Of a stretch of DNA of 53,194 nucleotides, positions 9,001-17,125 are shown piece after piece. Origin of the DNA: Actinomycetota bacterium. GTDB taxonomy: Bacteria > Actinomycetota > Actinomycetes > Actinomycetales > Microbacteriaceae. A program made the position numbers and the translations under genes. Where the stretch lies: assembly GCA_018268515.1 (NCBI GenBank), contig JAFDWK010000015.1:1-53194 (forward strand). Reading direction: 5' to 3'. The notes beneath the pieces are model-generated. The model was not told the origin of the DNA, searched no databases, and saw nothing but the letters and a program-made list of their open reading frames with translations. The first letter of the stretch is position 1, and each line of letters starts with the position of its first letter.

Positions 9001-11087
9001 CCCTCGTCTCGCCGGACGGCATGAAGGGTCTCGAGGTGCGCAGCATCTCCGACTCGGTGAACAAGGTCGCGGCAGCGCTGAAGGACGGCGATCCGTCCAA
9101 CGGCGAGGCCGACGTGATCATCCTGCTCGTGCACGAGGGGGCGACCACGACCGATGTGGCGAGCATCACCCCCGAGTCGCGGCTGGGCGCGATCGTCCAC
9201 GGCGTCGACAAGAGCGTGAACGCGATCGTCTCGGCGCACACGCACCTGGCGTACAACCACGTGATCGACGGGCGTCCGGTGGTCTCCGCCGGCCAGTACG
9301 GCGAGAACCTGGGCCTGATGGACCTCAAGGTCGACCCGACGAGCAAGAAGCTCCTCTCGATCACCAACGAGATCAAGCCGCTCACGGCGGGCGGCAAGCC
9401 CGCCTTCCCGGCAGACCCGGAGGTGCAGGCGATCGTCGATGCCGCCAAGGCGAAGGCCGCGGAGCTGGGGTCGGTCAAGCTCGGCGACATCACCGCCGAC
9501 TTCAACCGCGCCCGGCAGAGCGACGGCAAGACGGAGAACCGCGGTGGCGAGTCCACCCTGGGCAACTTCGTCGCCGACGTGCAGAAGTGGTCGACCGGCG
9601 CGGACTTCGCGGTGATGAACCCGGGCGGTCTGCGCGCCAACCTCACCTACGCGTCCAGCGGCGCCGGGGATGCGGACGGCAGCGTCAGCTACAAGGAGGC
9701 CGCGACCGTGCAGCCCTTCGCCAACACGCTCATGACGGTGAAGCTCACCGGGGCGCAGGTGAAGCAGGTGCTGGAGCAGCAGTGGCAGCCGGCGGGTTCG
9801 GCACGTCCGTTCCTCAAGCTCGGCGTCTCCAAGGAGCTGACCTACACGTACGACCCGGCCGCTGCGGCGGGCGCGCACATCACGGGCGTCCTCGTGAACG
9901 GCGCTCCGATCGATCCGGCCGCGACCTACACCGTGGGCGCGAACGCCTTCCTCGCGGCGGGCGGCGACGCGTTCACGGCCTTCCGGAGCGGCGCAGACAA
10001 GAAGGACACCGGCAAGGTGGATCTGCAGTCGATGGTCGACTGGTTCGCGGCGAACAAGACGGCGTCCCCGGACCTCGCCCAGCGCGCGGTCGGCGCCGTG
10101 CTCTCCGCTCCCGCCGATGCGGCCGGCTACAAGGCCGGGGAGAGCGTCACGCTGAACCTCAGCTCGCTCGCGTTCAGCGCGGGGGAGAAGACGCCGGGCG
10201 ATGCCACGGTGTCGCTGGGCGGCAAGGACCTGGCCACCGCACCGGTGAACCCGGCCATGACCCTGGACGCCTTCGACGAGGCGGGCACGGCCATGCTGAC
10301 GTTCACGATCCCCGAGGGCATGACGGGCGCGCAGGCACTGCAGGTCTCGGTCGCCGGCACCGGCACCGCGGTGCGGCTGCCGATCACGGTCGCCGGATCC
10401 GACACCGGATCCTTCAACGGCACGATCTCGGTCGACGCGGCCAAGGTCCTCGCGGGCGAGAAGCTGATGCTGACCGGCCAGGCCTTCGAGCCCGGCGAGA
10501 CGCTGACGCTGCAGCTGCGCGAGCAGGGCAAGAAGGGCACGGTCATCGACCTCGGCACCGTCAAGGTCGGCGGCGACGGCTCGTTCTCCGCATCGCCGGT
10601 GGTGCCGCGCTCCGTGAAGGGCGGTGACTATCTCGTCGCTGCGACGCAGGCGGACGGGGACGAGGCGACCGCCGCCGTCACCGTGGTCCGCGGCAAGGGC
10701 CAGCTCAAGCTGGGCGCCTCCTCGGTCACCGCGGGCGGCACGGTCACGATCTCCGCATCGGGTCTCGAGGAGAACGAGAAGGTGGCGCTCGAGCTGCACT
10801 CCACCCCGGTCTCGCTCGGCTCGGCGACGGCGAACGCGGACGGCGCCTTCACGGCCACCGTCACGATCCCCGCCGGCACTGCCGCGGGGCAGCACCACGT
10901 GGTGGCGATCCTGTCGGACGGCTCCCAGATCACCGCGGCGATCACCGTCGCTGCGGCGGGATCCGCGGCCGGCGGTGGTCTCGCGCTGACCGGCGCGGAC
11001 TCGGGCTCGTTCCTGCTCCTCGCCGCGGTGCTGCTCGCACTCGGCCTGGGCCTGATCGTGGCCCGTCGTCGCCTGCGCGCGGAGTGA
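6066..11087 (+). CDS. Secreted, wall-anchored nuclease/5'-nucleotidase fusion (ExeM/NucH-like)
   Basis: A 1673-residue multidomain exoenzyme. In order: signal peptide with twin arginines in RRRGARLG and a cleavage site after AVPAFA; lamin-tail domain (GVVINEAYL, about 51-200); OB-fold-like domain (about 257-375); endonuclease/exonuclease/phosphatase domain (about 529-830; SFNVYNFF, MEVENG, DFNAYG, SSDHDPIL); calcineurin-type phosphoesterase (about 838-1075; DFHGR, AAGDLIGAS, AGNHEFDQG, SAHTHLAYNH); 5'-nucleotidase C-terminal domain (NPGGLRANL); Ig-like repeats; then LALTG (1639-1643), a transmembrane helix and RRRLRAE. LALTG fits the LAXTG sorting motif used by class E sortases. The likely job is degrading external DNA and dephosphorylating the nucleotides to recover phosphate and nucleosides. 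The start could also be the ATG at 6096. Confidence 0.92.
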   Translation: MKSVPDEGHRMVPSSFRRRGARLGALAATTVAALSFGCLAAVPAFADTTGTGVVINEAYLSGGSAGAAYKNKFVELYNPTHDAVTLDGLSLQYRSATGTGSSTGTVPLSGTIAAGGYYLIQGSSNGTNGAALPTPDATGSLNPSGSSGTIALVKGAAAISLPTGSVTGTTDVIDLLGYGTSNTFEGAAATAPSSNTDVRSLNRTNGADTDSNSADFTLSATLSPKNTSAAAEFPTDPGTGPEPTPTPTPTDTQAPGETKTIAEVQGTTDTSPFVDQTVTVRGIVTGDYRTGGYKGISIQTEGTGGDVKTDGASDGIFVYLNALAPSVARGDLVSVTGKVSEYFGQTQITPAAVGDIAVVKAGVGVPQPVALPDSVRGADREAYENMLVAPTGTYKLASSHQLYNYGALWLNAGDKLNVKATELARPGVDAAAITAANRANRILLDDGWSSQIGKGGHTGGQPYFTKDTVVRNGDTVNFPAEGEILQYGFDDWRLQPVVPISGTSDASHKPTFGSENPRPAAPPVVGGDVKVASFNVYNFFTTLSSQDANARGAKTDAQFKIQRSKIVSAISGLDADVVGLMEVENGPKFGLALDAPLQNLVQGLNDAAGSEVWDYVRTPKALNDTSITDVITTAIIYKKASVTLKGDASTIIDETVFGNAREPIAQTFQTTQGRVFSIVTTHLKSKSPPQNAGPEPADGQGFFNADRVAQAKAELAFAQKVQKDSGSDDVFLVGDFNAYGKEDPIDVFTQAGWTDVEPTHAAGQYTYSFDGELGSLDHVIASPSAAKAVTGAGVWSINSPEWSDRGYAFAATEAGTPYRSSDHDPILVGVKGAADPIDINVATINDFHGRIEADGAAAGAAVLAGAVEQIRAQNPNTIFAAAGDLIGASTFTSFIQQDNPTIDALNAAGLDVSAAGNHEFDQGYADLRDRVQKRADWTYLSSNVFVTETGEPALTPAWVKDVQGVKVGFIGAVTEDLPTLVSPDGMKGLEVRSISDSVNKVAAALKDGDPSNGEADVIILLVHEGATTTDVASITPESRLGAIVHGVDKSVNAIVSAHTHLAYNHVIDGRPVVSAGQYGENLGLMDLKVDPTSKKLLSITNEIKPLTAGGKPAFPADPEVQAIVDAAKAKAAELGSVKLGDITADFNRARQSDGKTENRGGESTLGNFVADVQKWSTGADFAVMNPGGLRANLTYASSGAGDADGSVSYKEAATVQPFANTLMTVKLTGAQVKQVLEQQWQPAGSARPFLKLGVSKELTYTYDPAAAAGAHITGVLVNGAPIDPAATYTVGANAFLAAGGDAFTAFRSGADKKDTGKVDLQSMVDWFAANKTASPDLAQRAVGAVLSAPADAAGYKAGESVTLNLSSLAFSAGEKTPGDATVSLGGKDLATAPVNPAMTLDAFDEAGTAMLTFTIPEGMTGAQALQVSVAGTGTAVRLPITVAGSDTGSFNGTISVDAAKVLAGEKLMLTGQAFEPGETLTLQLREQGKKGTVIDLGTVKVGGDGSFSASPVVPRSVKGGDYLVAATQADGDEATAAVTVVRGKGQLKLGASSVTAGGTVTISASGLEENEKVALELHSTPVSLGSATANADGAFTATVTIPAGTAAGQHHVVAILSDGSQITAAITVAAAGSAAGGGLALTGADSGSFLLLAAVLLALGLGLIVARRRLRAE

Positions 11088-11105
11088 TCCTCCCGCGCTG
11101 ACCCG

Positions 11106-11142
11106 CGAAGGCCGTCGGATCCTCCGGATCCGGCGGCCTTCG
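11106..11142 (+). terminator. Hairpin terminator after the nuclease gene
   Basis: CGAAGGCCG and CGGATCC pair with GGATCCG and CGGCCTTCG to give a long stem with one bulged base. It begins 18 nt after the stop codon. The GAAGGCC...GGCCTTC type recurs at 16126 and 28202 in this window. Confidence 0.85.
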
Positions 11143-11263
11143 TCGTGCGGGCGCTGCGCCCGCACGGGGTCGCGCACGGCCGCGGTGGCGAGACCGGGTC
11201 GCGCCCTCGGCCGTCGTCCCGCGCCCGGGAATCGCCCACAGGTCGGGCGCCTAGAATGGACCC

Positions 11264-11764
11264 ATGCCCGCACCCAAGCCTGAGAGCTTCCCGGCCATCC
11301 GCGGGGCGCTGAAGTTCTACCAGATCGCTTCTGTGATCACCGGCGTCATGCTCCTGCTCCTGGTCACGGAGATGGTCTTCAAGTACACCCCGATCCGCCT
11401 CGAGCTCTTCGCGGGCGGATCCGGCGGATTCCTCTGGTTCGCCCCGGTCGTCGAGGGCGTGCACGGCGGCCTCGAGTCCACCGGCAACGGCCTGAACCTC
11501 TCGATGGGGATCCTGGTCGCGCACGGCTGGTTCTATGTGGTGTACCTCTTCGCCTGCTTCCGGGTGTGGAGCCTGATGCGCTGGCCGTTCCTCCGCTTCA
11601 TCCTGCTCGCGCTCGGTGGCGTCGTGCCGTTCCTCTCCTTCATCATGGAGACCCGCGTCGCCCGCGAGGTGAGGGCGTATCTCGCCTCCCGCGAATCCTC
11701 GACAGGCTCAGGGACTGATCCTGAGCAGACCTCGACCGCTCCCGCCCCGGAAGGTGCCCGTTGA
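11264..11764 (+). CDS. DUF3817 integral membrane protein
   Basis: A 166-residue membrane protein of the DUF3817 family, which is commonly found beside guaA in actinobacteria; its biochemical role is not known. About three to four hydrophobic segments are visible, starting with [19 protein letters not shown]; the conserved region [20 protein letters not shown] follows. TAGAAT (11252-11257) ends 6 nt before the ATG, so the message is probably leaderless. The soluble tail ends [11 protein letters not shown], encoded by a copy of a short dispersed repeat also found in pcrA. Its stop overlaps the TTG start of guaA by 4 nt (TTGA), so the two are translationally coupled. Confidence 0.88.
   Translation: MPAPKPESFPAIRGALKFYQIASVITGVMLLLLVTEMVFKYTPIRLELFAGGSGGFLWFAPVVEGVHGGLESTGNGLNLSMGILVAHGWFYVVYLFACFRVWSLMRWPFLRFILLALGGVVPFLSFIMETRVAREVRAYLASRESSTGSGTDPEQTSTAPAPEGAR
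11697..11717 (+). repeat. Short dispersed repeat (CCTTCGACAGGCTCAGGGAC family), copy 1
   Basis: CCTCGACAGGCTCAGGGACTG lies in the last codons of the DUF3817 gene and supplies the peptide STGSGTD. Related copies are at 21425-21447, in the same reading phase inside pcrA, and 47177-47200, inverted and intergenic. Confidence 0.75.
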
Positions 11765-13347
11765 CCGACAACACTCCCGACACCGAGCAGCGCCCCGCCC
11801 TCGTCGTCGACTTCGGCGCGCAGTACGCGCAGCTGATCGCCCGCCGCGTCCGTGAAGCCGGCGTCTACAGCGAGATCGTGCCGCACACCGCGACCGCCGC
11901 CGAGATCGCGGCGCGCAACCCGGTCGCCCTGATCCTCTCCGGCGGTCCGTCCTCGGTCTACGAGGAGGGTGCGCCCGAGCTCGACCCGGCCGTGTTCGAG
12001 CTCGGAGTGCCGACCCTGGGCATCTGCTACGGCTTCCAGTACATGGCCCGCACGCTCGGCGGCGAGGTCGCGAACACGGGACTGCGCGAGTACGGCGCGA
12101 CCGACGCCGCGATCCCCGCCAACGAGTCGAGCCTGCTCAGCGGCCAGCCGGTCGCGCAGAACGTCTGGATGAGTCACGGCGACCAGGTCTCCCGCGCCCC
12201 CGAGGGCTTCGAGGTGCTCGCCTCGACCGGAGCGACCCAGGTCGCCGCGTTCGCCGACGAGGAGCGCCGGCTCTACGGCGTGCAGTGGCACCCCGAGGTG
12301 AAGCACTCCGACCACGGCCAGGAGATCATCGAGAACTTCCTGCACAAGGGTGCGGGCCTGGCGGCCGACTGGAACAGCGGCAACGTCATCGCCGAGCAGG
12401 TCGAGCGGATCCGCGCGCAGGTCGGCGACGCCCGCGTGATCTCCGCGATGTCCGGCGGCGTCGACTCCGCCGTCTCCACCGCGCTCGTGCACCGGGCGAT
12501 CGGCGACCAGCTCACCGCGGTCTTCGTCGACCACGGACTGCTGCGCAAGGGCGAGCGCGAGCAGGTCGAGCGCGACTTCGTGGCGGCGACCGGCGTGCGC
12601 CTGATCACGGTCGACGCGGCCGACACGTTCCTCGGCCACCTCGCCGGGGTGACGGATCCGGAGACCAAGCGCAAGATCATCGGCCGCGAGTTCATCCGCG
12701 CCTTCGAGCAGGTGCAGCGCGACCTGGTCGAGGAGGCCAAGGCCTCGGGGGAGAAGGTCCGCTTCCTCGTGCAGGGCACGCTGTACCCCGATGTCGTCGA
12801 GTCCGGCGGCGGCGCGGGCACCGCGAACATCAAGTCGCACCACAACGTGGGGGGCCTGCCCGACGACCTCGACTTCGACCTCATCGAGCCGCTGCGCACC
12901 CTGTTCAAGGACGAGGTGCGCGCGATCGGCCGCGAGCTCGGGATCCCCGAGGCGATCGTCGGACGCCAGCCGTTCCCCGGGCCGGGTCTCGGGATCCGCA
13001 TCATCGGCGAGGTCACCCGCGAGCGTCTCGACATCCTGCGCGAGGCCGACGCGATCGCCCGTGAGGAGCTGACGCTCGCCGGTCTCGATCAGACCATCTG
13101 GCAGTGCCCGGTCGTGCTGCTCGCCGATGTGCGTTCCGTGGGCGTGCAGGGCGACGGCCGCACCTACGGCCACCCGGTCGTGCTGCGCCCCGTCTCCTCC
13201 GAGGACGCGATGACGGCGGACTGGACCCGGCTGCCGTACGACGTGCTCGCGAAGATCTCGAACCGCATCACCAACGAGGTGCGCGAGGTCAACCGCGTCG
13301 TGCTCGACGTGACCTCCAAGCCGCCGGCAACCATCGAGTGGGAGTGA
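11761..13347 (+). CDS. guaA: GMP synthase (glutamine-hydrolysing)
   Basis: A 528-residue cytosolic enzyme converting XMP, ATP and glutamine to GMP. The N-terminal class I amidotransferase has nucleophile C89 in GICYGFQYM and the partner His177/Glu179 in GVQWHPEV. The ATP pyrophosphatase domain begins with the P-loop SGGVDSAVS near residue 231, and the C-terminal dimerisation domain ends with [13 protein letters not shown], the canonical GuaA end. The length is normal. It starts with TTG at 11761, overlapping the DUF3817 stop codon; no separate promoter is seen. guaB3 lies upstream on the same strand with unrelated genes between. Confidence 0.98.
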   Translation: MTDNTPDTEQRPALVVDFGAQYAQLIARRVREAGVYSEIVPHTATAAEIAARNPVALILSGGPSSVYEEGAPELDPAVFELGVPTLGICYGFQYMARTLGGEVANTGLREYGATDAAIPANESSLLSGQPVAQNVWMSHGDQVSRAPEGFEVLASTGATQVAAFADEERRLYGVQWHPEVKHSDHGQEIIENFLHKGAGLAADWNSGNVIAEQVERIRAQVGDARVISAMSGGVDSAVSTALVHRAIGDQLTAVFVDHGLLRKGEREQVERDFVAATGVRLITVDAADTFLGHLAGVTDPETKRKIIGREFIRAFEQVQRDLVEEAKASGEKVRFLVQGTLYPDVVESGGGAGTANIKSHHNVGGLPDDLDFDLIEPLRTLFKDEVRAIGRELGIPEAIVGRQPFPGPGLGIRIIGEVTRERLDILREADAIAREELTLAGLDQTIWQCPVVLLADVRSVGVQGDGRTYGHPVVLRPVSSEDAMTADWTRLPYDVLAKISNRITNEVREVNRVVLDVTSKPPATIEWE

Positions 13348-13399
13348 GGCCTGGCTCCTCGTCGCCGTTCGTTTGGGCGGTGAGCGGCGGCCGGGCTCC

Positions 13400-13474
13400 G
13401 GAGCGTCTTGTGAGGGCGCTTAACGGGTCCCTCCGCTTCGCGGCCCCTCCCGATGCGCTCTCACAAGACGCTCC
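13400..13474. terminator. Large inverted repeat after guaA
   Basis: Perfect 15-bp arms (13400-13414 and 13460-13474) enclose 45 nt. The position, 52 nt after the guaA stop, fits a terminator or a mobile palindromic element; no T-run follows, so a terminator role is only inferred. Confidence 0.5.
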
Positions 13475-13576
13475 TGCGCCCTCGTTCGTCTGAGACGGCG
13501 GCGGGAGCTGCGGTGGAGGGTATGCCGCTTCGCGGCCCCTCCCGATGCGGTCTCCAGGGAACGCCCCTGCGCCCTC
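13434..13576. repeat. Two copies of a second dispersed repeat
   Basis: Copy A (13434-13483) and copy B (13526-13576) share the block CGCTTCGCGGCCCCTCCC, then GATGCG and a CCTGCGCCCTC end, with divergence in the middle. The right arm of the inverted repeat lies within copy A, so the two structures belong together. Confidence 0.8.
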
Positions 13577-13617
13577 TGTCCGATCCGCGGAAGGGCGGTG
13601 GGGCAGGATCCACCTCT

Positions 13618-13678
13618 GCTCGCTGGTCGCATATGGCGGGCTGGAGGGCGGCTGAGCCGCAATTCGCGACCAGCGAGC
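13618..13678 (+). repeat. 61-bp palindromic element, copy 5
   Basis: The outer arms GCTCGCTGGTCGC (13618-13630) and GCGACCAGCGAGC (13666-13678) are identical to those of copies 2-4, more than 13 kb away, and the length is again 61 bp. The centre differs and has its own small stem (GCGGCTGAGCCGC). Conserved arms with a variable core suggest that the arms are what is maintained or recognised. Confidence 0.92.
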
Positions 13679-13724
13679 GGAACGGACGGCGCGGCCGCAC
13701 GCTCGGATCCGGCAGGATGGAGGC

Positions 13725-14663
13725 ATGGCGAACGGACGCACCAAACTGACGGTCATCGGAGCGGGCGGGGTCGGGGTGAGCGTCGCCTATGCGGCGCTGA
13801 TCCGGGGGAGCGCATCGGAGGTCGCGCTCTACGACATCGCGACGGAGAAGGTCGATGCCGAGGTGCTCGACCTCGCGCACGGAACCCAGTTCACGGCGTC
13901 ATCGGTGAGCGGCGGATCCGATCTCTCCGTCGTCGACGGCAGCGACGTGATCGTCGTGACTGCGGGCGCCAAGCAGCAGCCGGGCCAGACCCGCATGGAG
14001 CTCGCGGGAACGAACGTGCGGATCCTGCAGAGCCTCCTGCCCGCCCTGGTCGAGCGCGCGCCGGACGCGATCTACATCATCGTGACGAACCCGGCGGATG
14101 TGATGACGGTCGTCGCGCAGCGGATCACCGGGCTGCCGGCCGCGCGGGTGTTCGGATCCGGCACGGTGCTGGACACCTCGCGGCTGCGCTGGCGGCTCGC
14201 CCAGCGTGCGGGCGTGAGCACCGCGAGCGTGCACGCCGATATCGTGGGCGAGCACGGCGACACCCAGTTCCCGCTCTGGTCGAACGCCACCATCGGCCCG
14301 GTGCCGATCCTGGACTGGCCCGCGGCCGAGCCGTTCACGCCCGAAGAGCTCGACCGCATCGCGATCGAGGTGCGCGACGCCGCCTACGCCGTCATCCGCG
14401 GCAAGGGTGCGACGAACCTCGCGATCGGGGTCAGCGCGGCGCGGATCGTCGAGGCGGTGCTGAACGACGAGCACGCGGTGCTGCCCGTCGCCACCGTGCT
14501 CGACGGCGTGCACGGCATCGAGGGCGTCGCACTGTCGATCCCGAGCGTGGTGAGCGCCGAGGGTGCGGTGCCGGTGTCGGGGACGCCGATGACGGCCGCG
14601 GAGGAGGCGAAGCTCGCCGCGTCGGCCGCGGCGATCCGCGCCGCGCTGGACGAGCTGGGCTGA
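13725..14663 (+). CDS. ldh: L-lactate dehydrogenase
   Basis: A 312-residue NAD-dependent dehydrogenase interconverting pyruvate and L-lactate. The Rossmann motif is [10 protein letters not shown] at the N-terminus, the mobile substrate loop reads [12 protein letters not shown] (a glutamine at the specificity position, as in LDH rather than the arginine of malate dehydrogenase), followed by [18 protein letters not shown] and catalytic His177 in [11 protein letters not shown]. The length is normal for bacterial LDH. CAGGAT (13713-13718) ends 6 nt before the ATG, giving a probable leaderless transcript. A convincing hydroxyacid dehydrogenase; the lactate assignment rests on the loop glutamine. 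Confidence 0.94.
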   Translation: MANGRTKLTVIGAGGVGVSVAYAALIRGSASEVALYDIATEKVDAEVLDLAHGTQFTASSVSGGSDLSVVDGSDVIVVTAGAKQQPGQTRMELAGTNVRILQSLLPALVERAPDAIYIIVTNPADVMTVVAQRITGLPAARVFGSGTVLDTSRLRWRLAQRAGVSTASVHADIVGEHGDTQFPLWSNATIGPVPILDWPAAEPFTPEELDRIAIEVRDAAYAVIRGKGATNLAIGVSAARIVEAVLNDEHAVLPVATVLDGVHGIEGVALSIPSVVSAEGAVPVSGTPMTAAEEAKLAASAAAIRAALDELG

Positions 14664-14699
14664 GTGCGGTCACGGAGAAGGTTCCGTCCCAGCTGCGAT

Positions 14700-14726
14700 G
14701 TGTATACGAGGTGTACCGTTGGTGTA
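14700..14726 (+). promoter_or_regulatory. vapBC promoter/operator with 11-bp-spaced direct repeats
   Basis: Three GTGTA motifs begin at 14700, 14711 and 14722, each exactly 11 bp apart, about one helical turn, and overlap the -10 like hexamer TACCGT (14714-14719) and the vapB start. This is what an autorepressing ribbon-helix-helix VapB complex would need; the operator role is inferred. Confidence 0.6.
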
Positions 14727-14980
14727 TGACCAGGACGAACATCGACATCGACGATGACCTCGTGAACGAGGTCATGCACCGCTACAACCTCTCGACCAAG
14801 AAGGAGGCGGTGAACTACGCGCTGCGCCGGCTGGTGACCGTACCGCTCACGAAGGAGTTCCTTCTGGGCTTGCAGGGCATCGGAGGGGAGGTCGACCTCG
14901 ATGCCATGCGGAGCGACCGATCCTGGATGTGGGATGCGTCCGTCGAACAGCTGGCGCTCGAGGAGGAGGCCGAGTCTTGA
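14726..14980 (+). CDS. vapB: VapB-type antitoxin
   Basis: An 84-residue type II antitoxin. The N-terminal ribbon-helix-helix type DNA-binding region reads [20 protein letters not shown] followed by [14 protein letters not shown]; the acidic C-terminus ([11 protein letters not shown]) would wrap the toxin. TACCGT ends 6 nt before the ATG, so the mRNA should be leaderless, and three GTGTA repeats overlap the start. The stop overlaps the start of vapC (TTGA). Together they form a complete, probably functional toxin-antitoxin pair, a common horizontally moving accessory module. Confidence 0.92.
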   Translation: MTRTNIDIDDDLVNEVMHRYNLSTKKEAVNYALRRLVTVPLTKEFLLGLQGIGGEVDLDAMRSDRSWMWDASVEQLALEEEAES

Positions 14981-15381
14981 TCCTCGTGGACACTTCGGCG
15001 TGGATCGCTTTCACGCGGAATGCGCCGGTGCCCGCCGTCGGCCGCATCCGGCACCTGATCGAAGAGGGCGCGGAGCTCTTCGTCACCGAACCGATCGCGA
15101 TGGAGCTTCTTGCAGGTCCTCGGGGGCGGCGCGAGATGATGCTGATCGAGAACCTTGTGAACGGATTGCCACTCATGCCGTTGGACCCTGCGATCGACTT
15201 CCGCTCCGCGGCAGATCTCTACCGTGCGTCCAGGTCGAACGGCCATCCGATTCGTTCCCAGATCGACTGCGTCATCGCGGCCGTCGCCATCCGCCACGAC
15301 GCGGCACTGCTGCACAATGACCGCGACTTCCGGTTCCTCGCCGAGATCAGCCCGTTGACGCTGTACGGGGACGACGCCTGA
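14977..15381 (+). CDS. vapC: VapC-type PIN-domain toxin ribonuclease
   Basis: A 134-residue PIN domain, usual VapC size. The acidic metal-binding residues are in place: D5 in ILVDTSAW, E43 in [12 protein letters not shown]97 in [10 protein letters not shown], and D115/D117 in [12 protein letters not shown]. VapC toxins cleave specific RNAs, often tRNAs or 23S rRNA, when freed from VapB. I start it at TTG 14977, which overlaps the vapB stop codon and is preceded by GAGGAGGAGG, rather than at an upstream ATG inside vapB. The target RNA cannot be read from sequence. Confidence 0.92.
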   Translation: MILVDTSAWIAFTRNAPVPAVGRIRHLIEEGAELFVTEPIAMELLAGPRGRREMMLIENLVNGLPLMPLDPAIDFRSAADLYRASRSNGHPIRSQIDCVIAAVAIRHDAALLHNDRDFRFLAEISPLTLYGDDA

Positions 15382-15387
15382 GGTGCC

Positions 15388-16059
15388 TCAGCCGAGGTGC
15401 TTGAGGGCCTCGCGGCGGCTCAGCGGCGACAGGCCGGGGTGGGTGTCGACGAAGCTGCGCACCCAGTCGGGGTCGGCGCGCGCGAAGTCCCGCAGCGCCC
15501 AGCCGATCGCCTTGCGGAGGAAGAACTCCGGATCCGCGATGTTCGCCTCGATCGCGTCGGCGAGCAGCGCGCGATCGACCCGGTCCTTGCGCTGCAGCTG
15601 CGCGATGATCGCGGCGCGGCGGATCCAGAAGTCCTCGTCGTCGGCCCACACGCGCAGCTCGACGGCCAGCTCGGCGGGGTGCGCGTCCAGCAGGTCGGCG
15701 AGGCGGTGCGCGACCTCATCGACGTGGTCCCACCATGCGCCGGTGCGGATCATCTCCTCGTGCACGTCCAGCAGGTCCAGCCGTCCGCGCAGCGGCCGCA
15801 GCGCCATCAGCGCCTGCGCGGCATAGCGCTCCTCGCGGAACTCGGCCCTGCGCCACAGGACGAGTGCGGCGTCGCGCAGCTCGTCCGCATCCGGGAGGCC
15901 GCGCGCGGTCTCGCGGGTGAGCCGCCGGACCTCGGGCACCCGCACGCCGAGGAACGGCATCGCCGATTTCATGTAGGCCTGCTGACCGGGCGCGAGCGCC
16001 GGATCCGCGGCATCGCGCAGCGCTTCTCGGATCTCGTCTGCGAGCGGGGAGGAGGCCAC
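15388..16059 (-). CDS. AlkD-like DNA alkylation repair glycosylase
   Basis: A 223-residue HEAT-repeat DNA glycosylase of the AlkC/AlkD superfamily that excises alkylated purines such as 3-methyl- and 7-methylpurines. The residues that shape the active site in Bacillus cereus AlkD have matches: the Trp-Asp pair in GAWWDHVDEVA (W110, D114) and W187 in LRKAIGWALRDFA. The length is typical. It starts with GTG at 16059; on the minus strand TAGACT (16071-16066) ends exactly 6 nt upstream. It converges with vapC, with only 6 nt between stop codons and no visible terminator between them. Confidence 0.88.
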   Translation of the reverse strand: MASSPLADEIREALRDAADPALAPGQQAYMKSAMPFLGVRVPEVRRLTRETARGLPDADELRDAALVLWRRAEFREERYAAQALMALRPLRGRLDLLDVHEEMIRTGAWWDHVDEVAHRLADLLDAHPAELAVELRVWADDEDFWIRRAAIIAQLQRKDRVDRALLADAIEANIADPEFFLRKAIGWALRDFARADPDWVRSFVDTHPGLSPLSRREALKHLG

Positions 16060-16125
16060 ATCCGGAGTCTAGAAGTCCTCCGGATCAGGTGGGCGGAGCG
16101 GATCCGGATCCCTCCGCAGCGACGA

Positions 16126-16157
16126 CGAAGGCCGCCCTCCGAGGAGGGCGGCCTTCG
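16126..16157 (-). terminator. Hairpin terminator of the YccA-like gene
   Basis: Perfect 15-bp arms (16126-16140 and 16143-16157) of the GAAGGCCGCCC type lie 18 nt beyond the stop codon of the minus-strand membrane gene. Confidence 0.85.
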
Positions 16158-16174
16158 CGCGGAACGGGGCGCGG

Positions 16175-17125
16175 CTAGTTGTTGCCGCGGGCGATCGCGA
16201 TCATGCGCAGGATCTCGACGTACAGCCAGACGACCGTGACCATGATGCCGAAGCCGCCGAGCCAGCCGTACTGACGGGGAGCGCCGTTGCGCACACCCTG
16301 TTGCACCTGGTCGAAGTCCATCACGAGCGAGTACGCCGCCATGAACACGACGAGCACGCCGATGATGAGGCCGAGCGGGATCCCGAGAATCTTGACCTGG
16401 CTGAGGAGCCCGAACATCTGGTTCTGCGGCAGCACGCCGAAGAGCATGAGCCCGACGTTCAGCAGGGAGAAGACCAGGTAGCCGAGCATCGCGATCATCA
16501 CGATCTTGGTCATCTTCGCCGAGGCGCGCACCTTGCCGCTGGCGAACAGGGCCAGGGTGACGGCGACGACCGCGACCGTGGCGAGGGTGGCCTGCAACAC
16601 GATGCCGGGCCACATGACCTCGAAGAACGCCGAGATGCCGCCGACGAAGAGGCCCTCGAACGCTGCATACGCGAAGATCAGCGCCGGTCGCACTTTCTTG
16701 CGCGAGGTGAAGCTCACGACCATGGCGAGCACGAAGCCGCCGAGGGCGCCGACGAGCCACGGCCAGACGGCGACGACGGGCGCGGGGCTGGACGGATCCA
16801 TGCGCGGCACCGCCGCGCCACCCAGGGTGAAGAACCAGCCGACCACGGCGAAGACGAGCAGGATGCCGAACAGGCCGGCCGTCTTCCAGACCGTGTCCTC
16901 GACGGTCATCCGGTCGGTCTCGATGGCGCCCGCGGACGGTGCGGCGTACATCCCCTCGAGATTGGCGTTGACCGCCGCCTGCTGTGCCGCCGCGAACTGG
17001 CCGGCGGGCGGCGGCGGGGCGTACTGCCCGTTCTGGGCGCCCGCCTGCGGGTTCCCGGGGTAGGTCGCGACGGCGCGCGGATCCTGCTCCTTGAACGCCG
17101 GGTTGTTGAACGCGAAGTTGCTCAT
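16175..17125 (-). CDS. Bax inhibitor-1/YccA family membrane protein
   Basis: A 316-residue protein with a Pro/Gly/Gln-rich cytoplasmic N-terminus of about 80 residues followed by seven hydrophobic segments, the size and plan of the actinobacterial Bax inhibitor-1/YccA-like group. Characteristic stretches are FTLGGAAVP, KKVRPALIFAYAAFEGLFVGGIS and, at the end, YGWLGGFGIMVTVVWLYVEIL. Family members modulate membrane proteases or cation leak, but the role in actinobacteria is not settled. I chose the ATG at 17125 (GAGGAGTGAGG upstream) over one 12 bp earlier. A hairpin terminator follows. Confidence 0.88.
   Translation of the reverse strand: MSNFAFNNPAFKEQDPRAVATYPGNPQAGAQNGQYAPPPPAGQFAAAQQAAVNANLEGMYAAPSAGAIETDRMTVEDTVWKTAGLFGILLVFAVVGWFFTLGGAAVPRMDPSSPAPVVAVWPWLVGALGGFVLAMVVSFTSRKKVRPALIFAYAAFEGLFVGGISAFFEVMWPGIVLQATLATVAVVAVTLALFASGKVRASAKMTKIVMIAMLGYLVFSLLNVGLMLFGVLPQNQMFGLLSQVKILGIPLGLIIGVLVVFMAAYSLVMDFDQVQQGVRNGAPRQYGWLGGFGIMVTVVWLYVEILRMIAIARGNN

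Larger units (their letters stand above)
13348..13724. other. Repeat-rich intergenic region between guaA and ldh
   Basis: No credible gene in 377 bases. It contains a 15-bp inverted repeat GGAGCGTCTTGTGAG (13400-13414) and CTCACAAGACGCTCC (13460-13474), a direct repeat of about 50 bp (13434-13483 and 13526-13576), and the fifth 61-bp palindromic element (13618-13678). The ldh promoter hexamer CAGGAT is at 13713-13718. Confidence 0.85.

Noticed and set aside
5973-11273. A continuous 1766-codon frame on the minus strand
   Set aside because: It is antisense to the secreted nuclease gene, has an Arg/Gly/Asp/His-biased composition with no domain, and exists because high-G+C coding DNA rarely has stops in the complementary frame.
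13612-13700. Possible small RNA gene from the 61-bp palindrome
   Set aside because: There is no promoter hexamer or T-run; the same sequence occurs as a dispersed element, so it is listed as a repeat.
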